Assembly: GCF_000332135.1 (NCBI RefSeq)
Contig: NZ_KB235896.1
Location: 3,119,321 to 3,183,320 of the forward strand
DNA length: 64,000 nt
Source of the DNA: Anabaena sp. PCC 7108
GTDB lineage: Bacteria > Cyanobacteriota > Cyanobacteriia > Cyanobacteriales > Nostocaceae
Direction of reading: 5' to 3'
How positions within the stretch are numbered: the first letter of the stretch is position 1; every line of letters starts with the position of its first letter. Under the pieces are notes generated by a model. The model was not told the origin of the DNA and did no database searches. It saw nothing but the letters and a program-made list of their open reading frames with translations. This document shows positions 46,412 to 55,300 of the stretch, one piece after another. A program made the translations under genes and the position numbers.

Positions 46412-46518
46412 TTTTCGATTCTCCTCAAACGTTAATAAAGTTAGCTTTTCTGACTTGGTTAAGAGTCCCTGGTTGAATTCAAAATTCAAAATGAAGGTCT
46501 AACTTTTGAATTTTGAAT

Positions 46519-46896
46519 TTATTTGCTGCAAGGTACACCAGAGGGAGTACCATCATCTGTTTTAAAAGACTTTCCACAACCGCAGGTATCAGTTGCATTG
46601 GGATTGGTGAACTTGAAACCGCTGTCCATTACTCCCTCAACAAAATCAATTACCACACCTTCTAATAACGGCGCACTTTTAGCATCCACGTAAAGCAACA
46701 CGTTTCCTTGTTGGGTGACGATATCATCTGGTTGAGGCTGACTTGTAATGTCAATTCCATATTCATAGCCACTACAACCACCATCTTTGACAGAGATGCG
46801 GACACCTTTTGTGGCTTTATTAGATTCGTCGGTTGCGGAACCTCTTAAAAATGCCCACAGACGAAATTCTGCTTTTTCTGTTAAAGTAACAGCCAT
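46519..46896 (-). CDS. hesB: HesB-type Fe-S cluster assembly protein
   Basis: A 125-residue A-type Fe-S carrier (IscA/HesB). Its three conserved cysteines are in GGCSGYEYG (about residues 39-47) and DTCGCGKSF (about 105-113). In nif clusters HesB supplies clusters to nitrogenase proteins. It lies between hesA and fdxH, the order in Anabaena. Confidence 0.95.
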   Translation of the reverse strand: MAVTLTEKAEFRLWAFLRGSATDESNKATKGVRISVKDGGCSGYEYGIDITSQPQPDDIVTQQGNVLLYVDAKSAPLLEGVVIDFVEGVMDSGFKFTNPNATDTCGCGKSFKTDDGTPSGVPCSK

Positions 46897-46968
46897 TTTG
46901 TTTCCTGTTCTGTAGCGATTATTCTGATTTTGAGATGTGGGAAATTGCTTTTGTGGCGGAACGGAATT

Positions 46969-47751
46969 TCACACCGTTAAGGGTTGGGATTGGGAGTAGC
47001 GCCAAGGTGCAGTATTACCGCAGACGGGACAATTGCGATCGCGGTGAGAACGACGTTTAGCAAATTCCATTCTGTTCAAGTCAATCGTCAGCAGTTCTGA
47101 CAATAGCGGTTGACTAAAACCTGTAATTAGCTTCACTGCTTCCAAGGCTGTTAAACAAGCCAATGTTCCAGATACAGCCCCTAGAACTGAAAAACCGCGC
47201 CGATCCCAATCAGGCTTTTCTGGAAATAGACAGGATAAACAAGGAGTCACACCAGGAATAATCGTGGTGAGATAAGCCTCCATCCCATCCATAGCAGCCT
47301 CTACCATTGGCTTACGCGATCGCACACAAGCTTCATTTAACAGATTGCGTTCGGTGAAATTGTGAGCGCAATCCAAAGCCATATCTGCTGATTGCACCAA
47401 CGAGTCCACATTTTCTGCGGTAATGTAATCGTGAACTACTTCTACTTCCACATCAGGATTGATGGCTTTGAGTGTTTCTTGGGCTTTAAATACTCTAGGT
47501 TTTCCCACCCAGTCGTCAGTCATCAAAACTTGACGATTCATATCATCCAGCCGCAAATCACCACCCCGGACTAAGATTAGCCGCCCAACGCCTGCTACTG
47601 CTAAGTAAAGCGCCGCCGTACCGCCTAATCCTCCCACACCCGACACCAGAACAGTCGCTGATTTGAGGCGCTTTTGAGCCGCTTCGCCAAAATTTGGGAG
47701 CATCATTTGGCGGCTATAGCGTTCTAATTCGGTAGGCGTTAGGTTGATCAA
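46969..47751 (-). CDS. hesA: HesA (ThiF/MoeB-family E1-like protein)
   Basis: The 260-residue protein has an E1-like adenylating fold: nucleotide-binding GVGGLGGTAALYLAVAGVG (about residues 36-54), the Arg/Asp-containing DDMNRQVLMTDDWVGKPR and two zinc-type CXXC pairs (PCLSCLFP; CPVCGN). HesA is found with hesB in nif regions and is thought to help molybdenum or sulfur metabolism for nitrogenase. The gene is 10 bp after nifW. Confidence 0.94.
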   Translation of the reverse strand: MINLTPTELERYSRQMMLPNFGEAAQKRLKSATVLVSGVGGLGGTAALYLAVAGVGRLILVRGGDLRLDDMNRQVLMTDDWVGKPRVFKAQETLKAINPDVEVEVVHDYITAENVDSLVQSADMALDCAHNFTERNLLNEACVRSRKPMVEAAMDGMEAYLTTIIPGVTPCLSCLFPEKPDWDRRGFSVLGAVSGTLACLTALEAVKLITGFSQPLLSELLTIDLNRMEFAKRRSHRDRNCPVCGNTAPWRYSQSQPLTV

Positions 47752-47761
47752 TTTATACCTC

Positions 47762-48079
47762 CTAATCAGAAGTGATTTCTGTCAGCGTGACTACATTCTT
47801 TGGCTTATCGTTAAACACCTTAAACAGTTTTTGTTCGTGGGGTGTTGATTCTAGAAAAACTTCGTAAGCTTTTTGCAAAGCTAAGGAATATTGAGTTAAT
47901 TTTTCTGTATCACTCAAGTTGGGAGAAGCATCATCAATCTCTTTCATATATTGAGAGAATTTTTTCAATATATGAAGACGATTTATGTTTACAAATTGTT
48001 GGTCGTAGGGCAGTTCAAAAAATATAAAATATTCTTCTGCATCTGCAAGTTTGTTGAATTCTTGAATGGTTCCTGTCAT
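47762..48079 (-). CDS. nifW: Nitrogenase-stabilizing/protective protein NifW
   Basis: A 105-residue NifW, which binds the MoFe protein and helps protect it from oxygen or complete its assembly. The family pattern FNKLADAEEYFIFFELPYDQQFVNINRLHILKKF is clear. Its start overlaps the stop of the DUF683 gene by 4 bp. Confidence 0.95.
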   Translation of the reverse strand: MTGTIQEFNKLADAEEYFIFFELPYDQQFVNINRLHILKKFSQYMKEIDDASPNLSDTEKLTQYSLALQKAYEVFLESTPHEQKLFKVFNDKPKNVVTLTEITSD

Positions 48080-48276
48080 TTGGCGCTCTCCATTTGTTTT
48101 AGTTGCTGCTTTAGTTCATCTAGTTCTCGGTAGATTTCGTATGTCTCGGCGGCAACTTCCATCAGTGTTTTGTAGTCTGTTGGTAGTCCTTCTGCTAAGT
48201 CATGCAGATCCATTTTCTTTTGACCTGCTTTGCTGTTTAGCTTTTTGATTTTTGTTGTGAGTTCCTCGATGGTCAT
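48076..48276 (-). CDS. DUF683 / CCE_0567-family nif-associated protein
   Basis: A 66-residue helical protein (IEELTTKIKKLNSKAGQKKMDLHDLAEGLP...ELDELKQQLKQM) of the DUF683 family, called CCE_0567 in Cyanothece, where it is a putative metalloprotein. It is found only in nitrogen fixers and lies before nifW with a 4-bp overlap. Confidence 0.92.
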   Translation of the reverse strand: MTIEELTTKIKKLNSKAGQKKMDLHDLAEGLPTDYKTLMEVAAETYEIYRELDELKQQLKQMESAK

Positions 48277-48308
48277 TGGGAATTGGTAATACTTTATTCG
48301 TACTAGGA

Positions 48309-48382
48309 GAATATGGATTTAATGAACCGCGAAGGCGCGAAGGGCGCGAAGAGAAGAGGGAAGAAGGAAGGAAGAAGAAAGG
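48309..48382. repeat. Pyrimidine tract plus GCGTCTTTGCGG-type repeat, copy 2 (inverted)
   Basis: GAATATGGATTTAATGAACC, then GCGAAGGCGCGAAGGGCGCG and a GAAG-rich tract: the reverse complement of the module at 52861-52930. It interrupts the nif operon between DUF269 and DUF683 genes. Confidence 0.78.
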
Positions 48383-48407
48383 TAATAGGATGATTTTTGT
48401 CTATTTC

Positions 48408-48498
48408 AGGACTTACTCAAAATATCTCTTAAAGCCTCTTTCCTCTGTGAACTCTGTGCCTCTGTGGTTCGTTTTTCCGTGAGGTGTGCGTAAGTCCT
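48408..48498. mobile_element. MITE-like element, AGGACTTACGCA family type II, copy C
   Basis: A 91-bp element with ends AGGACTTACTCA and TGCGTAAGTCCT and interior GTGAACTCTGTGCCTCTGTG. It is nearly identical to 51110-51200 and shares only the ends with the type I elements. It lies inside the nif operon, 20 bp downstream of the DUF269 gene. Confidence 0.85.
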
Positions 48499-48518
48499 AT
48501 ATTTCCTATTACCAATTT

Positions 48519-48995
48519 TTAAACATTTCCTACTTCGGGGAAACGTTTGGCTAAATCAATACCTTTGTTGACGAATGAGGCTCCTTCTTCTTCCAGTTTT
48601 TCTAGGGAATCAAAGCCATAACGATGGGCATCGCGTAAGGTTTTTACAGTTAATAATAAACGTCCTGAAAAGACTAATGCCCAACCAAATCCTTCATGAC
48701 CTAAGTCAACTACAACATGAGAAATTAATCCGGTTTCTTTCTCGATGCTGGAGGCTACAGCCCTGAAGAAGGCGTTAATTCGTGATATTGTTGCTAGGTC
48801 TACTTCACCTTCAATGGAAATTTCTCGTTTCTTTTGTTTGGTGACAACAAAAGGTTTAAGGATTAGTTCATCAGCCCAATTCCGGTAAGTCCCATAAGTA
48901 TCTTGCGCCCGGATTTGTTGCACTAATGCTTTCAGAAATGGTGAGGTTATTGGTGTGCTTGTAGCGGTTGGTTTGACACTGTTATTTTCACTCAT
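48519..48995 (-). CDS. NifX-associated nitrogen fixation protein (DUF269)
   Basis: A 158-residue DUF269 protein (PFLKALVQQIRAQDTYGTYRNWADELILKPFVV...HVVVDLGHEGFGWALVFSGRLLL). The family always accompanies nifX and is thought to aid FeMo-cofactor trafficking, but its role is unproven. Its ATG overlaps the nifX stop by 4 bp. Confidence 0.94.
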   Translation of the reverse strand: MSENNSVKPTATSTPITSPFLKALVQQIRAQDTYGTYRNWADELILKPFVVTKQKKREISIEGEVDLATISRINAFFRAVASSIEKETGLISHVVVDLGHEGFGWALVFSGRLLLTVKTLRDAHRYGFDSLEKLEEEGASFVNKGIDLAKRFPEVGNV

Positions 48996-49411
48996 ACTGC
49001 TGCTTCGTTTTCTACTTCTTCTGCAAAATTGGACTTGGTTTTATTCAAGGCTTTACGCAACCAAGGTGGGGGGTTGCCTTTGAGAGTTGTGACTAATTTG
49101 TTCAGAATTTCTTCGATTTTTTCTTCTTCTGATTTAGCCTTGACTGGTGTTACACCTTTTTTGATTAAACGAGCGGCGGCGCTGCCACCAATGGCGACTA
49201 CATAAACGATTGTACAATCATTTAATGCCTCAAGTTTAGGTGTGATTTTATCTTCATTTCCATCTTCTTTGAGGTCGCCTTCAAATTTCAGGGTTTCTAG
49301 GAATTCATATCCATCATCTGAAATTTCATAAACATCTATTTCTTTAGCCCAACCAAAGTGAGCATTAACATGAATTCTGTCTGTTGTGGTGAAGGCAATT
49401 TTCACGTTCAT
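48992..49411 (-). CDS. nifX: Nitrogen fixation protein NifX
   Basis: NifX binds the FeMo-cofactor precursor (VK-cluster) during transfer to NifEN. This protein of about 139 residues shows the NifX/NafY fold: MNVKIAFTTTDRIHVNAHFGWAKEIDVYEI and IVYVVAIGGSAAARLIKKGVTPVK. The start at 49411 has an AAAGGACAA ribosome-binding site; an earlier reading to 49456 is unlikely. Translationally coupled to DUF269. Confidence 0.94.
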   Translation of the reverse strand: MNVKIAFTTTDRIHVNAHFGWAKEIDVYEISDDGYEFLETLKFEGDLKEDGNEDKITPKLEALNDCTIVYVVAIGGSAAARLIKKGVTPVKAKSEEEKIEEILNKLVTTLKGNPPPWLRKALNKTKSNFAEEVENEAAV

Positions 49412-49469
49412 TTGTCCTTTTTCGGTTGTCGGTTTTCTGTTGTAGAGGTTTAACAATCTTCGTTGGTGT

Positions 49470-49676
49470 CAACTTAAGCTAAAAATCGCTTATTTGTTGG
49501 CTTCCACACCCACCTTGAAATGATAGCGTAGCGTGGCGTAAGCCATATTTCAAGGCTAATAGCCAAAGTTTACTGAAGTAAACTAAAAAATTTTGAGATT
49601 ATTTAGTCATCTTTAGATGACTTCAGCTATGAGACTGGGAATTCATTCCCAGGCGGATTATGGCTTTCACTGTCAC
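49470..49676. repeat. Repeat-filled gap between nifN and nifX
   Basis: CTTGAAATGATAGCGTAGCG...ATATTTCAAGG forms one inverted pair. A second module (TAGTCATCTTTAGATGACTT; TGGGAATTCATTCCCA) is the reverse relative of the Nostoc palindromes seen near 19750. No gene is present. Confidence 0.6.
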
Positions 49677-51008
49677 CTATTCCCTATTAATTACTGATGA
49701 CCAATGATTGATCATTAATGACTCTTCGTGTTCTAAAAAGAGGTTTCCCATTCCAAATAAAACTTCCATTGTGCCGCGATAGCCTACTTTGGTGAATAAG
49801 CCATTTCCTAATCGGTCATAGATGGGAATTCCGAGACGATAGAAGGGAATTTTCAGACGTTTTGCGATCGCATTTACGTTAGAATTACCAATCAGCAAAT
49901 CAGAACCTACAGCTAACCCTTCTAAATCTTCCAAGTCGCCGATAGTAACGCTTTTGACTGGAAGATGTTCTAATAAATGCGATCGCGTGGTTGTCACAGC
50001 AGCGTGAATAGATGCTCCCATTGACTGTAAAAAATGCACCATAGACCAAAGTAAATCCGGTTCCAGCGCCAAAGATACCCGTTTTGCACCGAAGTAAAAG
50101 TGAGTATCCAACATTGCATCTTGCAACTGACGACGTTGACGGCGATATTTTTCCGGTACGGGATTACCACTCAAAACCGCTAACGCTTGCAGGAACTCAT
50201 CCACAGGTTCTAAACCCGTCAAATCTTTAAATACTTCGTAATCTGTGCCAAAACGCTCTTGCAGAATTTTTGCAGCACCACGCATACTTTCACCCAAAGC
50301 CAAAGTGAAAGCCGAACTACCCAAAGAACGCAATTGTTTAAGAGTTGTCCCGCTAACCGTTACCGCACTATATTCATCCTCCAGATGTCCATCTAGAGAA
50401 GCACCCAAATCAGGGACAAAAATGGGTTCAAATCCAAAAGCGGTGACAATTTCCCGAACTTCCTGCACATCTCCGGGAGTGAAAGCAGAACCAGCCAAAA
50501 TGGTGATTTGTTCTGGTTTAATTCCTCCCGCTTTGGGAATCTCCCTGACAATGCTTTCTACAGCTGCTGCAAAACCATCTTGCAACGCACCTTTAAAATC
50601 TGGAGTAGGTGCAAATGCGATCGCTAAATAGTCAAGTTCAGGATGACGTTTACGGATTTCCTTCAAAAAACCCTCAATATCATCCCCCCTAGTTTCCGTT
50701 AACCCAGTCGTACATAAACCGATAATTTCCGGTTTAGCCTTCTCCACCAAAGTCAGAATAGCTTGCTCAACATTTTCCTCACCACCCAAAATAGTAGTGA
50801 CTTCCGTCATCGCCGTAGTAGCAAGAGGAATCGCCTCCCGAAAATGCCGCACCAACACAACCTTAGCAAAAGCCGTACAACCTTGAGAACCGTGAAACAG
50901 AGGCATAGCCCCCTTCAACCCCAAAAAAGCCAAAGAAGCACCCAAAGCCTGACTTTGTTTCAACGGATTAACAGTAAGAGACTTGTTCGGAGTATTAACA
51001 ATTGCCAT
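49677..51008 (-). CDS. nifN: Nitrogenase iron-molybdenum cofactor biosynthesis protein NifN
   Basis: NifN and NifE form the NifEN scaffold on which the FeMo-cofactor is completed. The 443-residue protein shows VNPLKQSQALGASLAFLGLKGAMPLFHGSQGC near the start and the LGGEENVEQAI and GLCTTGLTETRGDDI segments. As usual for NifN the cysteine set is reduced relative to NifK. It follows nifE by 324 bp; the gap contains a MITE-like element. Confidence 0.97.
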   Translation of the reverse strand: MAIVNTPNKSLTVNPLKQSQALGASLAFLGLKGAMPLFHGSQGCTAFAKVVLVRHFREAIPLATTAMTEVTTILGGEENVEQAILTLVEKAKPEIIGLCTTGLTETRGDDIEGFLKEIRKRHPELDYLAIAFAPTPDFKGALQDGFAAAVESIVREIPKAGGIKPEQITILAGSAFTPGDVQEVREIVTAFGFEPIFVPDLGASLDGHLEDEYSAVTVSGTTLKQLRSLGSSAFTLALGESMRGAAKILQERFGTDYEVFKDLTGLEPVDEFLQALAVLSGNPVPEKYRRQRRQLQDAMLDTHFYFGAKRVSLALEPDLLWSMVHFLQSMGASIHAAVTTTRSHLLEHLPVKSVTIGDLEDLEGLAVGSDLLIGNSNVNAIAKRLKIPFYRLGIPIYDRLGNGLFTKVGYRGTMEVLFGMGNLFLEHEESLMINHWSSVINRE

Positions 51009-51109
51009 AAATTATTCTTTCATAAATTTTAAACTTTCCAGTCCCCTTCCTCACGTGCAGGAATACGGTGTACACACATCCTTACCCAGACAGAATTTCC
51101 AGCAATGAC

Positions 51110-51200
51110 AGGACTTACGCAAAATATCTCTCAAAGCCTCTTTTCTCTGTGAACTCTGTGCCTCTGTGGTTCGTTTTTCCGTGAGGTGTGCGTAAGTCCT
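51110..51200. mobile_element. MITE-like element, AGGACTTACGCA family type II, copy D
   Basis: A 91-bp element with perfect 12-bp ends AGGACTTACGCA/TGCGTAAGTCCT lying between nifE and nifN. Its interior matches copy C at 48408-48498 with only a few changes. A further G-rich repeat (CCCGAAGGGGGAGGGGCTAG) fills the rest of the gap. Confidence 0.87.
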
Positions 51201-51332
51201 AAATGAGAAAGACTTAATTAAGAAATCCAGTCCCCCTCCTCGCTTGCGGTGAACCAGCGCTGTAGGCGGGTTTCCCTCCGTAAGCGACTGGTGAACCCGA
51301 AGGGGGAGGGGCTAGGGGTGGGGTGTTAGCAA

Positions 51333-52709
51333 TTAAACATCCTCCTCATCCCAAGGAGCCGGCTTACGTATTTGTTCCCAGACAGGACTGTATAAAGCCT
51401 CATACAACTCCCGCGCCATCTCCACCATCCCCATATAACCCGCATAAGGATGATGACGTTCTTGGTTAATATCCAGAAAAGGAATCCGCGCCTTCAAAGC
51501 CGTATATTGATTCCGTCCCCCAGCAATAAGCATATCTGCATTAGTATCTCGCACCAACTTTAATAATTCTTGGGCGTTACCTTTCTCTAGCATAATGCCA
51601 TCATTGCCCAACAACTTCTTGATTTTAGCCTTATCTTCCTCTGTACTTTTGCGAGTACTAGTAGCAACAACCTCAATTCCTAAATCATTAGCTGCCGAAA
51701 TAATTGACCAACTTTTCACACCGCCAGTATATAAAACCACCCGCTTACCTTTCAGGCGTTCTCGATAGGGAGCAAGGGCAATATCCAAAGCCGCAGTTTC
51801 TTCAGCAATTAACTTTTCTGTCCGTGCCATTAAATCAGCATCACCTAACTTTTTAGCAACAGTTCGCAGACAACGGTTAATATCATTAATACCATAAAAT
51901 GACTCTTCAATGAAAGGAATACCGTAGCGTTCCTCCATTTTTCGCGCCATATTTAACAGCGCCCGTGAGCAAATCATTACATTTAACTTAGCCCGGTGAG
52001 CATAACGAATTTCTTCATAACGAGCATCACCAGTAATTTTCGATAAAACGCGAATACCTAACTTTTCAAATAAAGGCAAAACGCCCCACATTTCGCCAGC
52101 AATATTGTACTCACCAATTAAATTAATATCATAAGGTGTAGTATATTCTGGTTCAGCAGTTCCCACTACATATTCTAGTAAAGCTTCACCACCAAAGCGA
52201 TTACCCAGATTTTTACTACCAATAAAACCCGGAGCAATAACAGGAATTACAGGAATACCAATCTTCTCAGCCGCAACCTTACAAACAGCATCAACATCAT
52301 CACCAATCAGCGCAGTTACGCAAGTAGCATAAACAAAAATCGCTGCGGGTGTATAGCGTTCCTTTAATTCCAAAATTGCTTTATATAACTTTTTCTCACC
52401 ACCGAAAATGACATCATTTTCACCAACATCAGTGGTAAAACCAGTCTTATAAAGCATCGGACCAGAAGACAAACTACCACGACTACCCCAAGAATTACCA
52501 GCGCAAGCAATCGGACCATGTACCAAATGTGCAGCATCAGTAATAGGTACTAAAGCAATCATCGCCCCATCAAAAGCGCAACCCCCTTGAGCCGCACCTG
52601 GTTGAGCCTGTTGTGTACAAGACTTGTTTTTCTTTTCTTGTTTCTTTTGATTATGTTCGCATCCTGACTCACTAAGTAACTCGTTAATTTTGCCTTGGGT
52701 AATTTTCAT
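51333..52709 (-). CDS. nifE: Nitrogenase iron-molybdenum cofactor biosynthesis protein NifE
   Basis: The NifE subunit of the NifEN scaffold, 458 residues. The first cysteine ligand is in [33 protein letters not shown] and the third in [17 protein letters not shown]. The C terminus has the normal [19 protein letters not shown] charged N-terminal part ([18 protein letters not shown]) is slightly longer than in proteobacteria. Its upstream gap to nifK is 570 bp, large for this operon. Confidence 0.97.
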   Translation of the reverse strand: MKITQGKINELLSESGCEHNQKKQEKKNKSCTQQAQPGAAQGGCAFDGAMIALVPITDAAHLVHGPIACAGNSWGSRGSLSSGPMLYKTGFTTDVGENDVIFGGEKKLYKAILELKERYTPAAIFVYATCVTALIGDDVDAVCKVAAEKIGIPVIPVIAPGFIGSKNLGNRFGGEALLEYVVGTAEPEYTTPYDINLIGEYNIAGEMWGVLPLFEKLGIRVLSKITGDARYEEIRYAHRAKLNVMICSRALLNMARKMEERYGIPFIEESFYGINDINRCLRTVAKKLGDADLMARTEKLIAEETAALDIALAPYRERLKGKRVVLYTGGVKSWSIISAANDLGIEVVATSTRKSTEEDKAKIKKLLGNDGIMLEKGNAQELLKLVRDTNADMLIAGGRNQYTALKARIPFLDINQERHHPYAGYMGMVEMARELYEALYSPVWEQIRKPAPWDEEDV

Positions 52710-53279
52710 CTGTCTTCTCGCGTTAGATGGAAGTTATTAATTGAAATGTAAGCAAACCTGAATAGACTTCCCGCAAAATTCCTCTTTACACAATATTTAC
52801 ACAGATAAAGTTTCAGAAAAGATATCTATTTAGCATTTAGCAATAGCTGAAATTTTTATCTTCCCTTCCTTCTTCCTCTTTCTTCCTTCGCGCCCTTTGC
52901 GTCTTTGCGGTTCAATAAATCCATATTCGCCTATTGACTAAAAACAAACCAATCATCAAGTACAAATTCCTACTCTATTATTAGTATTGCTGAAATTAAG
53001 TATAAAAAGCTCACCATTTATGTTGCGAATATATGTGATATATTTTCATCTTAATTCAACAATACCCTATTATTTGTAGATGAAATTAGATATCTCAGGT
53101 AAATGCAATAAAAACAGAAAAGGGAAAAGGAAAAGTGAGGACTAATTCAACTTGCAAAACTCATAACTGTGAATTTTGATTTTTGAATTGATTTACCTTT
53201 TCCTGACCCTTAATTGACAAATGATAAGTACTACAATTCGTTATCAGGGAAGGGTTTCCCCCTCCCCACAAAGACATTC
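52710..53279. other. Gap between nifK and nifE with repeat copy 3
   Basis: 570 bp without a gene. 52861-52930 holds the pyrimidine tract plus CCCTTTGCGTCTTTGCGG and AATAAATCCATATTC, copy 3 of the module. The rest is A/T-rich and could include a processing site or secondary promoter for nifE. Confidence 0.6.
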
Positions 53280-54815
53280 TTAACGAATTAAGTCGTAGGA
53301 AATATCGGTCTTAGAAGGAATATTGGTGTGTTGGTCGATATCTTCAAAGATTGTGTTAACAATCCAGTTGAGGAGGTTGATAATACCTTTATAACCAACA
53401 GTAGCGTAACGGTGGTAGTGGTGACGATCCATGATAGGATAGCCAATTCTTACCAAAGGAACCTTACAATCACGCCACAGGTACTTACCGTAGGAATTAC
53501 CAATTAACAAGTCTACGGGTTCTGTGAACAAGAGTGATCTCATGTGCCACAAGTCCTTACCACCCCAGATTTTAGCGGTCTTACCAAACACGCTAGAATC
53601 TAACAATGCTTGCAATTCTTTCTCGAATACTTCGTTGGTATTGTGAACCAAGATATGTACAGGTTCAGCACCCATTTCCAACATGAAACCAACTACGCTG
53701 TAAACTAAGTCAGGATCACCGTAGATAGCGAAACGCTTACCATGTAACCATGAGTGGGAATCAGTCATTGCGTCAACCGCACGACCACGTTCAATTTCCA
53801 ACTCTTCAGGAATAGCCTTACCGGTCAATTCGCTGAGTTTCATCAAGAACTCATCAGTTCCCTTGATACCCCAAGGACGGGAAACACAAACATCTTGCTT
53901 CCATTCCTTAGCAATGTACTCACGGGTCTTGGTGGTGGAGTAAGCTTGCAGAGCAACAGTAGCCTTACCATTGATAGCATCTGCTGCATCTTCCAGCTTA
54001 GTACCACCTGGGTACATATCAAATTCACCAGTGTTAGGTGAATCAACATAGTCACTGTTATCAGATAAAACAGTGTAGTCAATACCCATCAAGTTAGCCA
54101 TCCGCTTGATTTCGCGGTTGTTTTCTACGTAGGTATCAAAACCAGGAATGAAGTTGATTTTACCATTGCTCTTGGTCTTCTTCTTACCTTCGGTCAAGGT
54201 AGAAAGAATTCCCTTCATCATGTTGTCATAACCAGTGATGTGGGAACCAACAAAGCTAGGTGTGTGAGCAAAAGGAACTGGGAAATCTTGAGGAACTGAA
54301 CCAGCTTCTTTTGCATTACCAATAAATGACTGTAAGTCATCACCGATAACTTCTGCCATACAGGTGGTGCAGACAGCAATCATTTTTGGCTTGTAAAGGC
54401 TGTAGGAGTTAGCCAAGCCATCAATCATGTTTTGCAGACCACCGAACACAGCAGCGTCTTCTGTCATGGAAGAAGAAACCCCGGAGAATGGTTCTTTGTA
54501 GTGACGGGTTAAGTGGGTACGGAAGTAAGCGACGCAACCTTGAGAACCTTGAACGAAGGGAAGTGTACCTTCAAAACCTACAGCCGCAAACATTGCACCT
54601 AAAGGTTGACAACCCTTAGCTGGGTTAACGGTTAAAGCTGTACGTTCAAAGTTCTTTTCACGATATTCCCAGCTTTTTGTCCATTCTGCAACCCGTGTTA
54701 CTTCTTCGGGAGTGTGACCGTTTTCAAACTGTCTCTTGTTTTCAAACAGTTGTTGGTATTCTGGCTGGTGGAATAACTCAACGTGATCCTTAATATTTTC
54801 TGGATTCTGAGGCAT
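53280..54815 (-). CDS. nifK: Nitrogenase MoFe protein beta chain NifK
   Basis: The beta subunit of the MoFe protein, which with NifD holds the P-cluster. The roughly 511-residue protein has the three P-cluster cysteines in [29 protein letters not shown] and [12 protein letters not shown]. Length and order are normal. I start at ATG 54815 ([15 protein letters not shown]), preceded by CTTGGAGATA; five further in-frame residues to 54830 are possible. It is the first complete gene after the interrupted nifD. Confidence 0.98.
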   Translation of the reverse strand: MPQNPENIKDHVELFHQPEYQQLFENKRQFENGHTPEEVTRVAEWTKSWEYREKNFERTALTVNPAKGCQPLGAMFAAVGFEGTLPFVQGSQGCVAYFRTHLTRHYKEPFSGVSSSMTEDAAVFGGLQNMIDGLANSYSLYKPKMIAVCTTCMAEVIGDDLQSFIGNAKEAGSVPQDFPVPFAHTPSFVGSHITGYDNMMKGILSTLTEGKKKTKSNGKINFIPGFDTYVENNREIKRMANLMGIDYTVLSDNSDYVDSPNTGEFDMYPGGTKLEDAADAINGKATVALQAYSTTKTREYIAKEWKQDVCVSRPWGIKGTDEFLMKLSELTGKAIPEELEIERGRAVDAMTDSHSWLHGKRFAIYGDPDLVYSVVGFMLEMGAEPVHILVHNTNEVFEKELQALLDSSVFGKTAKIWGGKDLWHMRSLLFTEPVDLLIGNSYGKYLWRDCKVPLVRIGYPIMDRHHYHRYATVGYKGIINLLNWIVNTIFEDIDQHTNIPSKTDISYDLIR

Positions 54816-55033
54816 TTTGTGTATCTCCAAGCTTGCTGTGTGTTGTGTTTGCTTTTGGGGCGGGGTTACCCTGAAGGGGGAAGTCGGGAATGTGGCTCAA
54901 AATTCAGAATGCAAAATCCAAAATCCGAAACCTTGAATTTTTAATTTTGAATTTTGAATTTCCAACTCCCCCCTGGGGTAAACACCCCAGGCTATCCCTG
55001 TACGGGCAGGGTTGCCCCTACTCTCTGGTGTTT
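54816..55033. other. nifD-nifK spacer with repeats
   Basis: 218 bp containing AAAATCCAAAATCC and AATTTTGAATTTTGAATTT repeats and a hairpin CCTGGGGT...ACCCCAGG near 54974-54990. Such spacers between nifD and nifK occur in other Nostocales. No gene seen. Confidence 0.6.
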
Positions 55034-55184
55034 CTAGACGGAAGCTTTAGCCTTAGCTTTAGCTTGAGCTTTCTTGTTCCAAGGAGCGCCGATTAATCCC
55101 CAGGTTGGGCTGTTGAGTGCCAAATCCATGTCACGAGCAAAGATTGCGAATCCGTCGTAACCGTGGTAAGGACCGGAGTATTCT
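55034..55184 (-). CDS. nifD: NifD 3' part, interrupted (MoFe protein alpha chain)
   Basis: The last 50 codons of the MoFe alpha subunit read [20 protein letters not shown] then [15 protein letters not shown] and an Ala/Lys-rich tail, stopping at 55034. Upstream the similarity ends at CGGAGTATTC (55175-55184), where the excision element begins. The rest of nifD, with the FeMo-co cysteine and histidine ligands, must lie beyond the right end of this window. The gene is unreadable until the element is excised. Confidence 0.95.
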
Positions 55185-55300
55185 TTTTATGGTTTAATGG
55201 CTTTAAATAGCAAAATGTTTACTGCAAGCAATCTTGAAGTAAGTAGTGTTTGCTCATAACATATTTATTTTTAGTCTAAATATAGGCTAAACAGACAACT

